Shown here: positions 34,675-45,311 of the stretch, one piece after another
Numbering within the stretch: the stretch's first letter is position 1
Layout of the letters: each line of letters begins with the position of its first letter
Assembly: GCA_947044365.1 (NCBI GenBank)
Contig: OX345641.1
Location: 3,695,460-3,759,459, forward strand
Reading direction: 5' to 3'
DNA from: Petrosia ficiformis
Taxonomy: Eukaryota > Porifera > Demospongiae > Haplosclerida > Petrosiidae
DNA length: 64,000 nt
Program-made: the position numbers and the translations under genes
The notes under the pieces: model-generated
Told to the model about the DNA's origin: nothing
Seen by the model: the letters and a program-made list of their open reading frames with translations, nothing else
Database searches by the model: none

Positions 34675-35682
34675 TTACTTAACATATATTTCAATTATAT
34701 CCAGAGGTGTGTCTTCATCAGGTATCCCAGAACAACTACACACCCTCAACTCAACATTATCAGTAGTTATCTCATTCAATGTCTTAAGAAACCATGGCAT
34801 GTTAGGATTAGAACAACAAGTAGACTCAGGTCCATTACAATTCTGTCCATCCCATAGTGGATCATCAACATAAAGAATTGAAGACCAAGTGCTATATGTA
34901 CCTGATTCACAATAGTAATCATTACCAACAAAAGAAGGAGAAGATGCAGAACTACCATTGTTACGTGGACAAGCTGCTATATCTAGGCGTGTTTCAAGCA
35001 ATCCTCCTATTATGTCCATATGTGTTCACGAGGATTACTAGCATATGTTATTGAAACGCCATCAACATAATATGAGTCAATGTCACTAGTTCCTGTGTTA
35101 AAAGCATCAGGTGAACGATACTGGTATCCTCTCACTTGTCCACAGATTCTGGTGTATTTTATACTATAGGCAGAAAAGAAGGTTGAGTCACAACCTCCTG
35201 ATGAAGGATTAGATCGTCCACAAACATGATGATTGAGATTGATATACCCTGTTTGTGTTAATCCAGAGGGACAAGTAGTACCAGGTTCAGTCATATCAAT
35301 GTAAGCCCACTCTTGTCCATCCTCCCTCTTCATCACAGTTGATCCCCTCCATGTCACAATAGACAGTGACAATACTTCCATTAGTCAGTGTGATATTGTA
35401 ATATCCTGATTTAAAGTCTGGGTAAGCTTCATGTAAATCTGCACAGGATGACATGTAGAACTGAAAACAAGACGTTGGTAGGTAGGATGGACAAATGATG
35501 GACGTACGTACCTTTCCATCTTCAAAATTGATTGTATTTTCGATATTTCCAAGATTACAACAATGTTGTTCATATAGTGAGGGTTGACGTTGACTAATAC
35601 AATCACTCATACAGTAGTTATCCTCTCCATTACTGACACTAATTAGTTCAGTAGTCAGAATTACAAGTATTATAAGATACAT
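34675..35682 (-). pseudogene. Secreted fibrinogen-like gene with two frameshifts
   Basis: Full-length by position, with start (35682), signal peptide, SCADLHEAYPDFKSGYYNI module and C-terminal DIIEIYVK. A one-base insertion (GTAAGCCCACTC for GTAAGCCACTC, about 35304-35311) shifts the frame just after GGWTRV. A loss of bases near 35010 (CCTATTATGTCC) shifts it again at the IWTYAGG-type segment. The shape is otherwise that of a functional gene, so the damage is recent. A sequencing or assembly error could also explain it. TATA box at 35715-35722. Confidence 0.88.
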
Positions 35683-36360
35683 TATGAAGAATTACTTTGA
35701 GTGTCATTTCATCATATTTATACAGGAAATAATTATATTCATGAATGTCATATGACAAGAAGTATGTCACTGTGACATGTACATACATACAAGTACATGT
35801 AGGTGTACTTATAATAGTATACACATGTATCCAATCTCTAATCAAACAAACTATTATAGTCTATTCATTCCTCAAAGAATTGATATACAAAAAATACAAT
35901 ACTCATGTAGTACTATATATAATTATATGTGATCATCCCTACATGTCACTGTAAACACAAAATTATACTAGTGCTAGTACAGTTGAAAGTATAGTTAACA
36001 TTTAATTGGTTGTGTAGGTTGTTATAGATACATACATGCTAACGCAATTATCATCTAACATCACATACTTTGTCTGGTTTAGAACTCTACAAACACATAA
36101 TTTAAATTATTCCACTACACCTTTATAACATTTCATATATGTGTCATGACAACAGCATGTGTGTACACATAACAAAATGTATGCTATTCCTTGCTATATA
36201 ACCATATGAGAGCTGATAATTGAAAATTTGGTTTTGGAGTAGATGAGTTTTTAGTTATTTTCAACATTCAATCCTGTCTCTGCTATTCTAGTAATATGTA
36301 ATGTAAACTAATAAAACATGCTCTGTAATAAATGTACTATCAGTATATACCAATACATGG
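35683..36360. repeat. Class II upstream flank of a secreted gene
   Basis: Matches 19484-20170 and 40864-41430. 36350-36560 beyond it is the ATGCTAATATG-type block (AATTTTAATTCAGCAAA). 36720-37020 is the R module of the next copy. Confidence 0.78.
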
Positions 36361-37061
36361 CAAGATGAGAAAGTATTAATAAAAATTTATCATTACTATT
36401 ATTGTTATTATTATAAATTTCATAACATCATTAATTTTAATTCAGCAAATATTTTAATCTGGATGAGAAAGGTATAGAAGAACAAATTACTTTATTGATA
36501 AAAATTCTACTCAAGTATCATTCAAAAAAAGGAACAAAAATAATTTTAAAATATTTCAAGAAAATGAAAGAACATGTAGGTATATCAAAACCCACAATAA
36601 GATTAGGATAATACCTTAGTGACAAAATTAAGTACTAACCAAGTACGGTTTCTCCGTGTTTTCCTATTCAGTTCTGGCAGAATAGGAAAACACAGAGAAA
36701 CTGTACCTGGTTTGTTTATGCATTCAGACAAATTTATATTTTTGGAGGGGAAGCTCAGCCATTCAAAATGATTGGAAGCCTAACAAATGTTGTAAAACAA
36801 AAACATATCTTTATACTTGACTGTACTTTAATAAAATAAATGAAAAGACAGTAAGAGCATATGAAAATATGTTGTTTAATTCACTATGGGAAACAAACAA
36901 ACAAACATAATATGTTTGATAACAAAGTATGCAAGTGTTACTAACTACTGTAAATTAGAGTTGTGTAACAACATGAAATTATACTTTAGTTAGTTAAATA
37001 AAACTGAAAGTTTAGAATAGAAATATGGTAAGTAAGGCTATTATCGTCATACTCATCAACA

Positions 37062-37822
37062 TTACTTAACATATATTTCTATTATATCCAGAGGTGTGTC
37101 TTCATCAGGTAGTCCTTTACAACTACACACTCTCAACTCAATATTATCAGTAATAGTCTCATTCAATGTCTTAAGAAACCATGGCATGTTAGGATTAGTA
37201 CAACAAGGGGACTCATATCCATTACAATTCTGTCCATCCCATAGTGGATCATCAGCATGAAGAATTGAAGACCAAGAGCTATATGTACCTGATTCGCAAT
37301 AGTAATCATTACCAACAAAAGAAGGAGTAGGAGATGCATAACTACCATTGTTACATGGACAACCATATGAATCTAGGAGTGTTGCAGTCAATGCTCCTGC
37401 GTATGTCCATATGTGTTGACGAGGATTACTATCATATGTTATTGAAACACCATCAACATAATATGAGTCAATGTTACTAGATCCTACGTTAAAAGCATCA
37501 GGTGCACGATACTGGTATCCTCTCACATGTCCACATACTTTGGTGTAATTTAGACTATAGGTAGAGAAGAATGTTGAGTCACAACCTGCTGATGAAGGAT
37601 TAGGTCGTCCACAAACATCATGAGTGATATTGATATATCCTGTTTGTGTTAATCCACTGGGACAAGTAGTACCAGGTTCAGTCATGTTGAGGTAAGCCAC
37701 TCTTGTCCATCCTCCCTCTTCATCCCCTCCATGTCACAATAAACAGTGGCAATACTTCCATTAGTCAGTATGATATTATAATATCCTGATTTAAAGTCTG
37801 GGTAAGCTTCATGCAAATCTGC
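37062..37822 (-). pseudogene. 5'-truncated secreted fibrinogen-like gene
   Basis: The last 212 codons are open (to 37700), with VAYLNMTEPGTTCPSG, CGRPNPSSAGC, CGHVRGYQY and DDPLWDGQNCNGYES. Upstream, about ten bases are missing from the VYCDMEGINCDEE-type region (CTTCATCCCCTCC at about 37720). The similarity ends at 37822 within the ADLHEAYPDFK module, next to unrelated sequence. No start codon or signal peptide remains. 37825-38100 shows nothing recognisable. Confidence 0.87.
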
Positions 37823-38129
37823 GATTTGTTCTGAACTCGTCTTGTTGCAGAGAAACAGCCGTGTAAATACTCATCGAATTGTCGCCATCTTGAAATTTTA
37901 TCGTTTTTGCTGATGTCAGCAGGAAACACTGAAACACTAACTTTTGTCTCTTTGAAGTTTTGTTTCTTGGGCTTTGTCTATCGTCCTAACGAGTGTTTAT
38001 ATAGCTATTTGTGAAGTTTTGTCCAGAAATTCGCTAGTTCTCAAGAGATGTTATAGATATTCATTACCATGTTGTAATATATAATAGAGTAATTTTATTG
38101 AGCCTTAATAACACGGTAGAGTTTTTTTA

Positions 38130-38640
38130 ATTATCAATAACAATAATAAAATTATTATTAATAAAAAACTGAACGTTTCGACCCGAAGGTCTTCTTCAGC
38201 AGTATACAAAAACAAAACCAAATAGCCTATTTATATACGGACAGATAACAAGTGATGACATCATGACAGTACAAAGAGTGAGAACAATGACGGTACAGGA
38301 ATACAAAGGGTAGTACAGAAAATAACAAGGTTTGACAATGATGGTACAAGAAAAGTAAACTATGACATGAAGGTTTAGATTAAGTCTGTGATGGTAGAAT
38401 AGAGTCCCAAGACGGATTAATGTGTACTCCAGGGTCTGTATTGATGGTGTCAGAAGTACTTTTTATTAAGATAGCTTCTCTGATCTTTCTTCTTCTCCAA
38501 TTTTCTTCAACTGCTAAAACTTCACACTTGTCCCATAGAATACTGTGACCTGTAGAATGAACATGTACTGATATAGCATTGTTATGATCTCCGATCTTGA
38601 TAGCTCTCTTGTGTTCACTCATCCTGATCTTGAAAGAGAT
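38130..38640 (-). pseudogene. Penelope-like retroelement, 3' end
   Basis: The minus strand encodes SFKIRMSEHKRA, then NNAISVHVHSTGHSILWDKC and RRRKIREAILIKS, ending HINPSWDSI (38380-38640). This is the form of the C-terminal GIY-YIG endonuclease of Penelope-like elements. The downstream part carries GAAGACCTTCGGGTCGAAAC (38180-38205), a motif I associate with the 3' end of these elements. Reverse transcriptase is absent, so this is a 5'-truncated copy, the usual state for such elements. Confidence 0.7.
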
Positions 38641-39059
38641 CTCATGGCCATGCTATCCCCATAATTTCCATATTCATGATGTACTACAGAATGGGGGTGT
38701 TCCTGGCTGTTGCTTAGGCAAAGTTGTTCTAAAGCCATGCTGTTTTTGCAAGCTAGCGAAGGTTCTGCACTTTAGTGCATTCATTATAATAATGAGTCAT
38801 TACACTAATAAATAATAAATGCATGTTTGGCATTGCTTCACTTATAGAAGTTGATGGTTACATTAGCACAGTTAAAGAGAGTGAGTGATGCTTGTTCTTC
38901 ATGATCCTGGCCATCCACTAATTTAATCTTCTTATTTTGATGAATTAAGCGCACTTGAAATTTGCTGACATTGCTTCTCAGACACTCCTTTATACGTACG
39001 CACTCCATCCAGGCTTGATGACCACTACAAGACATAAACAGTTTGTCTTATATCCAGAC

Positions 39060-39615
39060 ATCATGATACTTGACACAACCAGCTTTTGAAGAGCTATTAA
39101 AATAAATGAAGGTAGAGCGATTCAAAGTTATCAGAAGAAATGTTCATCTAAAAGACGTGGAAAACCTAGTTTATCACATTCTTTTGTCAACCTTATATTT
39201 AATGGTAAGGTGACAGAAGCCCTACAAATATTTTCCACTCGTAAACAAGGAAAGTTACTTAGTTTGAAAGATGTAATCCCTTCCAATAACTCTCATCAAT
39301 TATAGTCAAACAAATTTTAAAAGATAAACACCCACCAAGCCAGCAAGCAAATCCAGACAATGTCATATCGCTGAGTCATGATAGAGATGTTCATCCTGTT
39401 ATCTACCAACATATTGATGCATCCCTTCTTCGGAAGACAAGCTTACATATAAAAGGAGCAGCTGGTCTCTCGGGGTTTAATGCTCATTCATGGAGACGTT
39501 TATGTACATCATTTCGGGCTGCATCGAATAATTTATGTCACTCACTAGCTGAAATGACTAAAAGATTATGTACTGAGTTTGTTGATCCCAAGATTTCATT
39601 ACCTTTTCTAGACAA
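39060..39615 (+). pseudogene. Retroelement ORF fragment just before the reverse transcriptase core
   Basis: Forward translation with a stop (TAG near 39302) gives a KHPPSQPANPDNV region, VHPVIYQHIDASLLRKTSLH, GAAGLSGFNAHSWRRLCTSF and MTKRLCTEFVDPK. In the retroelement family of the 2-1765 relic this region lies between the Cys-rich N-terminus and the reverse transcriptase palm. It is cut off at AGACAAAAAAAGC by an R module. The upstream side (38820-39060) has no recognised gene. Confidence 0.75.
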
Positions 39616-39837
39616 AAAAAGCATATGAAAATATGTTGTTTAATTGACTATGGAAACAAACAAACATAATATGTTTGACAACAAAGTATGTAAATGTTAC
39701 TAACTACTACAAATTAGAGGCACTTAACAAAATGAGTGAAATATATTAACTAAAATAAGATCAATAATACTTTAGGTAGTTAAATAAAAACAAACATTTT
39801 AAAAGCTTAACTAATAAAATTGGTTTACTAACAAACA

Positions 39838-40863
39838 TTACTTCACATATATTTCAATAATGTCCAGAGGTATGTCTTCATTCAATAGGCCTTCATCACC
39901 ACATACCCTCAACTCAATATCATCAGTAGTTATTTCATTCAATGTCTTAAGAAACCATGGCATGTTAGGATTAGTACAACAAGTAGACTCAGGCCCACTA
40001 CAATTCTGTCCATCCCATAGTGGATCATCAGCATAAAAAATGTGAGGCTCAGGTTTAGCATTTTCACCTGATTCACAATAGTAATCATTACCAACAAAAG
40101 AAGGAGGAGGAGGCACAGAACTACCAATGTTACACGGACAACCAAATTGAATTAGGCGTGTTTCAGCCCATCCTCCTACATATGTCCATATATGTTGACG
40201 AGGATTACTACCATATGTTATTGAAACACCATCAACATAATGCGAATCAATGTCATTAGTTCCAGTCGGTGGGCCGGGGCCACCCATGCCAAAAGCATCT
40301 GGTGAATAGTACTGGTATCCCCTTATTTGTCCACATACTTTGGTGTAATTTAGAGTGTAGGTGGAAAAGATGGTTGAGTTACAACCTGCTCCAGAACGTC
40401 CGCAAACATCATGATTGATATTGATATATCCTGTTTGTGTTAATCCAGAGGGGCAAGTAGCACCAGGTTCAGTCATGTTGAGGTAAGCCACTCTTGTCCA
40501 TCCTCCCTCCTCATCACAGTTCATCCCCTCCATGTCACAATAGACAGTTGCAATATTTCCATTAGTCAGTGTGATATTGTAATATCCTGATGTAGCACTG
40601 GGATAAACTTGATGTATTTGTAGACAAGAATAATTGTAGAACTGGAAACAAGAAGTTGGTAGGTAGGAGGGACAAATGATGAATGTATGTAACTTTCCAT
40701 CGTCGATCTTGATAGTATTTCCAATATTCCTGAGATTACAACAATGTTGCTCATATAGTGAGGGTTGACGCTGACTATTACAATCACTCATACAATAGTT
40801 ATCCTGTCCATTACTGACAGTAATTAGTTCAGTAATCAGAATTACAAGTATTATAAGATACAT
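39838..40863 (-). CDS. Secreted fibrinogen-like Cys-rich protein, copy 4 (intact)
   Basis: 341 residues, intronless, ATG at 40863. Signal peptide ending ITVSNG, then QDNYCMSDC. Opening module SCLQIHQVYPSATSGYYNI, as in copy 3, and the short join CGRSGAGC. It has a unique insertion (GMGGPGPPTGTNDID, about residues 196-210) from a GC-rich codon run (GGGCCGGGGCCACCC on the plus strand at 40268-40288). The C-terminal blocks are VDGVSITYGSNPRQHIWTY, CPCNIGSSVPPPPSF, DDPLWDGQNCSGPES and EDIPLDIIEIYVK. The upstream core element is TATAAAGT (40903-40910), slightly off the family form. Confidence 0.9.
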   Translation of the reverse strand: MYLIILVILITELITVSNGQDNYCMSDCNSQRQPSLYEQHCCNLRNIGNTIKIDDGKLHTFIICPSYLPTSCFQFYNYSCLQIHQVYPSATSGYYNITLTNGNIATVYCDMEGMNCDEEGGWTRVAYLNMTEPGATCPSGLTQTGYININHDVCGRSGAGCNSTIFSTYTLNYTKVCGQIRGYQYYSPDAFGMGGPGPPTGTNDIDSHYVDGVSITYGSNPRQHIWTYVGGWAETRLIQFGCPCNIGSSVPPPPSFVGNDYYCESGENAKPEPHIFYADDPLWDGQNCSGPESTCCTNPNMPWFLKTLNEITTDDIELRVCGDEGLLNEDIPLDIIEIYVK

Positions 40864-41660
40864 TATGAAGAATTATTGTGAAATTGATAAGTGACTCCTT
40901 CCACTTTATACAGATAATGGAAATAATTATATTCATGAATGTGATATGACAAAAAGTATGTCACTGTGACATGTACATATATATAAGTATGTGTACTTAT
41001 AATAGTATATGCATATTGTACATGTATCCAACCTCTAATGAAACAAACTAGTATAGTGTGACTAATTATTCAAGGTATTGCTACACAAATACTTATAATA
41101 CTCATGTAGTTATTATATATAATTATATGTGAATATTCCTACATGTATCACTGCAAACACAAAACTATACTAGTGTTAGTACAGTTACAAGTATACTAAT
41201 TGGTTGTGTAGGTTGTTATAGATACATACATGCTAATGCAATTATCGTCTAATATCTCATACATTATGTCTGGTTTGGAATACAAAATTTATTCTACTAC
41301 AACCTTATAGCATTTCATGTATGTGTCATGACAAGCGCGTGTGTGTATACATAACAAATCTATGCTACTCCTTGTTATATAATCACAGGAGAGCATGAAC
41401 CCTACTGATAATGGTTATTTTAACCAGGGGTTTTGATACATTTTGAAGCAAGGACCAAATTGGCTTAACAATGGTTTTGCGTGTGAGCCATTGGGAATAC
41501 ATCTTGAGTCAATTAACAAAGAGTTAATACTGTTAGTGACAATATAATCATAATTAATTGCACCATTTGGCCCAAAGAGAGAACTGTGTAGTATGTGCCA
41601 AATAAAAAGCTCATTGGGCCAATGGTGCACCATATGAGGATTATGAGCTTATCAAAAACA
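40864..41660. repeat. Class II upstream flank of secreted copy 4
   Basis: Matches 19484-20070 and 35683-36360. The outer block 41433-41650 matches 20363-20567 and 45455-45645 (GTGTGAGCCATTGGGAATAC). No gene is seen to 41900. Confidence 0.78.
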
Positions 41661-41900
41661 CTGCCTAGGACTAAAGTATATATTTCTACCATGCTTGTAG
41701 TTAATTGATCAATGAAATTGCTCAAAATGAGGTTAATAAATCTCATATCAAACCTCCTGGAGAGGTTCAATATTATATTGAAACCTCCCGGGATTGTATT
41801 AAAAACAGTAATTTTGTAAGAGTTGTATATATCAATGCTATAAATGAAACAGAATAGTCATCACGTTTTATGATCAACAATTTACTAACAAATTATTATA

Positions 41901-42539
41901 CACTGTAAAAAATGATAGGTTATTTTAACCTTCAGTTGGTTACAGGAGTTTCAATGTAAATCTATTTTCCTGAATGTTGATTTGTTTTTCCTATTAGGTA
42001 ACATTTACAAGTCATACATCATTTGATCTTGATCTATATAAAGTATATGTCGTATTAAACCATACAGTAACAAATACATTAATATAATGTAGCTATAATT
42101 ATACATGCACAGCATAGTATTATAGGTATAAACTGTGGTGTGTTATATTAGTATTCCAATTCTAACACCTGCGAAAACAACATGTTACTTGCTTATTCTA
42201 GAGTAATTAGTATAATTATGTACATGAATTTGTAATTATAATAGTAAATAACATCCATAGAAATTAGAGAAGTTGGCAGATGTCGTAATTACTAAGTGAT
42301 TTACATATACTATGTTTGAAGTATATTATATTGTTTTCGGTAGCATTCTTTCTTATGGCATGTACCCTATATATATACTAATCAAGAAGTAAATTACTAC
42401 CTGTAAACATTATCTATAATATTATAACAAGAAAAAAAATCAATATTAATTTACATAGTCTGAGGAGTATATTATTAATATTGTATTGAAACTCACATAA
42501 CCAAATGAGTGTTAAAATAACCCATTAATTTTTACAGTG
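41901..42539. mobile_element. TA-target MITE
   Basis: 639 bp between TA dinucleotides (41899-41900, 42540-42541). Terminal inverted repeats start CACTGTAAAAA and contain GGTTATTTTAAC, about 30 bp long with a few mismatches. The interior is AT-rich with no open frame. A TA duplication suggests a Tc1/mariner-type or related transposase acted on it. Confidence 0.78.
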
Positions 42540-42654
42540 TACCAAGTCATTTAAAAATAGAATCGAAACAAGAATAAAATAGAAACATGTTCAAAAATGA
42601 AAGAGGATGTAGGAATTTTAATAACTAAATAAAAAACTAAAACAGAATTTGTAC

Positions 42655-42984
42655 CTTGTAACACTTGAAGTACTAGGGAGTACGTTCTTTAAGGCATTGG
42701 CATAAGGGAGTTCCTCAACTGACTTCATTGAATCTAAAGAGAATTTGGATGATCCTGAAACAATGGTGTGTAAAAACAGATGACAATTACCTTTTCCAGT
42801 AAAGGTCCCACTAACATAAAAGAGATTAGCATCATTAGCAAAGTGGTTGCAGCTTCTCTGTTGATGACGTCTGGCAACTGTCTTTTATTTTAAAGTTGCC
42901 AAGGGCTTGAGCAACACGCTTGAAGTAGCTATTCTTTGCTTCAAACCGCATGCACCACACATGACTCAGAGGACCATATCTACA
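42655..42984 (-). pseudogene. Exon fragment of a transposase-associated protein
   Basis: The minus strand from a CTACTGTAG splice acceptor (exon starts 42984) reads YGPLSHVWCMRFEAKNSYFK and RVAQALGNFK. A frame change at 42890 leads to RRHQQRSCNHFAN and KSVEELPYANALKN. I recall similar PxxHxWxMRxEAKxxxFK segments in repeat-derived proteins of sponges and cnidarians, linked to large transposons. The exon and everything before it are otherwise missing, and one frameshift breaks it. Confidence 0.5.
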
Positions 42985-43089
42985 GTAGGAACACAATTTA
43001 ATTAAAAGCATTGTAAAGTTCACAGTAGCATTTTACCTCATTATCATTTGTGGGTAGTGTAAAATATAGTGCATTTTTGGAATTATAGT

Positions 43090-43470
43090 GCTGTCTGGAT
43101 AAAGACGTTTGAAAGACAGCTGGAGATCATCTTTAAGGTAGAGAACCGGCAGGTAGCAAAACTGGCAAAATGTTCATCATATTATACTTATTATTATTAT
43201 TATTTTCCAGACAAATCATTTTTTTGTTTGTTGAACTATCACAATGATTCTATCACCATTCTAATCGCATTCGTTGTAAAATTCTGATGTACAAGTATCG
43301 AGATGATATCTTCAGATGCTATGAAAGAAGACAGTCTCAACGACGGCGAAGATTTGATCTCAAATTGGACGCCATTTTTATAAGTGTATTCATTAATTTA
43401 GCCACGTGGAATTAATTGTTCATGCACATTTGTGTCTTTGTCCTCATGTGAAGTGATCGTTTTATGAAGA
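43090..43470. repeat. Dispersed repeat, inverse of 10090-10475
   Basis: Shares AAGGTAGAGAAC, GAAGATTTGATCTCAAATTG, TGTATTCATTAATTTAGCCA and the ATAATAATA-type stretch in reverse. No open frame in both copies. Confidence 0.72.
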
Positions 43471-44018
43471 CGCTCTTTTTCAACTGTCACGAGTGTTCTA
43501 CAGTTCTTCTGTTTAAGATGTTGAAGTGCTGGTTGAAGATCTCCTCACTAATAATTATTGAGATAAGTTATAGTAATTACATTGATACATACACCACTCC
43601 TATTTAGTAGTAATTTTATCTTGCTGTTTACTTAATTAATTATACCTTCTTTGTCTTGCATACATACACTATACATTACTGTTAACTGTACAGATAACAT
43701 TTATACACGCACTTGTCCCAATCTGTTAGTCAACCTTTTTAACATTGGAATAGTATGTAGGGATATCAAAACAACAAAACAACCCAGGAACAAGATTGGG
43801 ATGGTAACTGAGCAATACATTTCAATATCATTTTATAAATTTCATTCTCAATATCTAACATTTATTATTAAATTATAGTACTTTATGCTTATGTACAAGT
43901 CATTTTCACTGAATTTCGATCACTATATAAAATTGTTAATATTAACTACCAATATTTATTTTAAGTTAGAAAAAATTTGAATACTATAACTAACTTACAT
44001 TCACAAAAAGTAATGGAT
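43470..44018. other. Non-coding stretch
   Basis: 43740-43810 is a piece of the foldback family (ATGTAGGGATATCAAAAC). No gene recognised. Confidence 0.4.
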
Positions 44019-44310
44019 ACAAGAATAATAAAAAACATTTTCAATAAAAATGATAGAAGATGTAGGGATGTCAAAACCCAAAAAGGATGCGAACAAGGTT
44101 AGGTGGGACCCAAAATTAAACAAACCACTTCCATATAAGCCTACATAAGTACTTAAAAAGCAAAATAAAAATAGTTGTACTTATGTATGCTTATATGGAA
44201 GTGGTTTGTTTAATTTTGGGTCCCACCTAACCTTGTTCGCATCCTTTTTGGGTTTTGACATACCTACATCTTCTATCATTTTTATTGAAAATGTTTTTTA
44301 TTATTCTTGT
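44019..44310. repeat. Near-perfect foldback element, 134-bp arms
   Basis: Arms 44019-44152 and 44177-44310 are inverse copies with only a few mismatches, around a 24-bp loop. The ends are ACAAGAATAATAAAAAACAT. Single arms of the same family occur at 5870-6000, 9670-9810 and 43740-43810. It may be a recent snap-back MITE or a product of a replication template switch. Confidence 0.92.
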
Positions 44311-45230
44311 TTTACTTGAATTACTGATTGTATAATTATGTGTTAGTGTTATACCGATTCATAAATTTGCCGATATTCCGATACACAGATATTTATTTCC
44401 AAATACTGCAGATACAGATGCTGATACAGATATTTTTTATATAATTATAATCAAACAAAGATTAATGAATCAACAAGTGAAAATGAAGATATAATAAGTG
44501 ATTTGGTTTGTTTTTGTTATTAGTAATTAACTAATTATACATAAATGTACTAGATCTTCTCTCTTCACACGTTGCTTCCCGTACAAACGTAAGTGCTACG
44601 TACATGTGCAAATTATTATCATGGGTTGAACACTGCAATTTCAAACACTTGCCTTGCTACTTTCCTGCAACTAACGAAACATGATTTTGTTATCTACAGC
44701 TTTGTTAGAAGGTCCACTATCAAACTAAGTGAGTTAAAAGTCTGTGTCATTTAAAATGAAGAAGTTACATGAGTGAATATAGATGTGGACGTTGGCCTTG
44801 GAACTACTCTATGCATTCAACAGCTCGCCATACTCTCTTCTTGTCTAACAACTCACCTTTCCAACAAAGTAAGTTTGAATCCATAGTTTTACAAAATGTG
44901 AGAGTTATAAAGGTAACAAGAAGTACTTATTTAAACACCCCGCCCAACATTTTTTGGTTATCGGTGCAACACTAATATGTGTAATGTACATGTACATACA
45001 CATGTACATATACATGTACGTGTATAATTATATAATAATATTCATGTTTGATGAGATAGTGCATGTTAACACACAGATATACACACCATCACACATACAT
45101 GTACATGTACATAGACACAAACAAACACCCATACAGTCTCCCACACACTCGCCATCACACAGACACACAAACATAGACACACACAAACATACGTACATGT
45201 ACTGTACATACAATCTCTTACACACATCAT

Positions 45231-45263
<33 letters not shown>

Positions 45264-45268
45264 TTTAC
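44311..45268. other. 3' part of the LRR gene region or intergenic, with a (CA)n tract
   Basis: 44640-44900 shares blocks with 17280-17560. 45060-45265 is a long imperfect CA/TG microsatellite with ACATGTACATG patches, ending just outside LRR exon 5. Further exons of the LRR gene may lie below 45060, but I could not identify one. Confidence 0.5.
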
Positions 45269-45311
45269 CTTCAACACTGTCAGTTTAGAAAGATCAGGTA
45301 AATATTTAATA
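45269..45311 (-). other. LRR gene exon 5
   Basis: 43 bp after TATTTCAG, ending AAG before GTAAAG. The first base completes a Phe codon begun in exon 4, and 14 codons follow. Confidence 0.72.

Noticed and set aside
45028..45301. Long Cys/Val-rich and His/Thr-rich frames
   Set aside because: These are translations of a CA/TG microsatellite.
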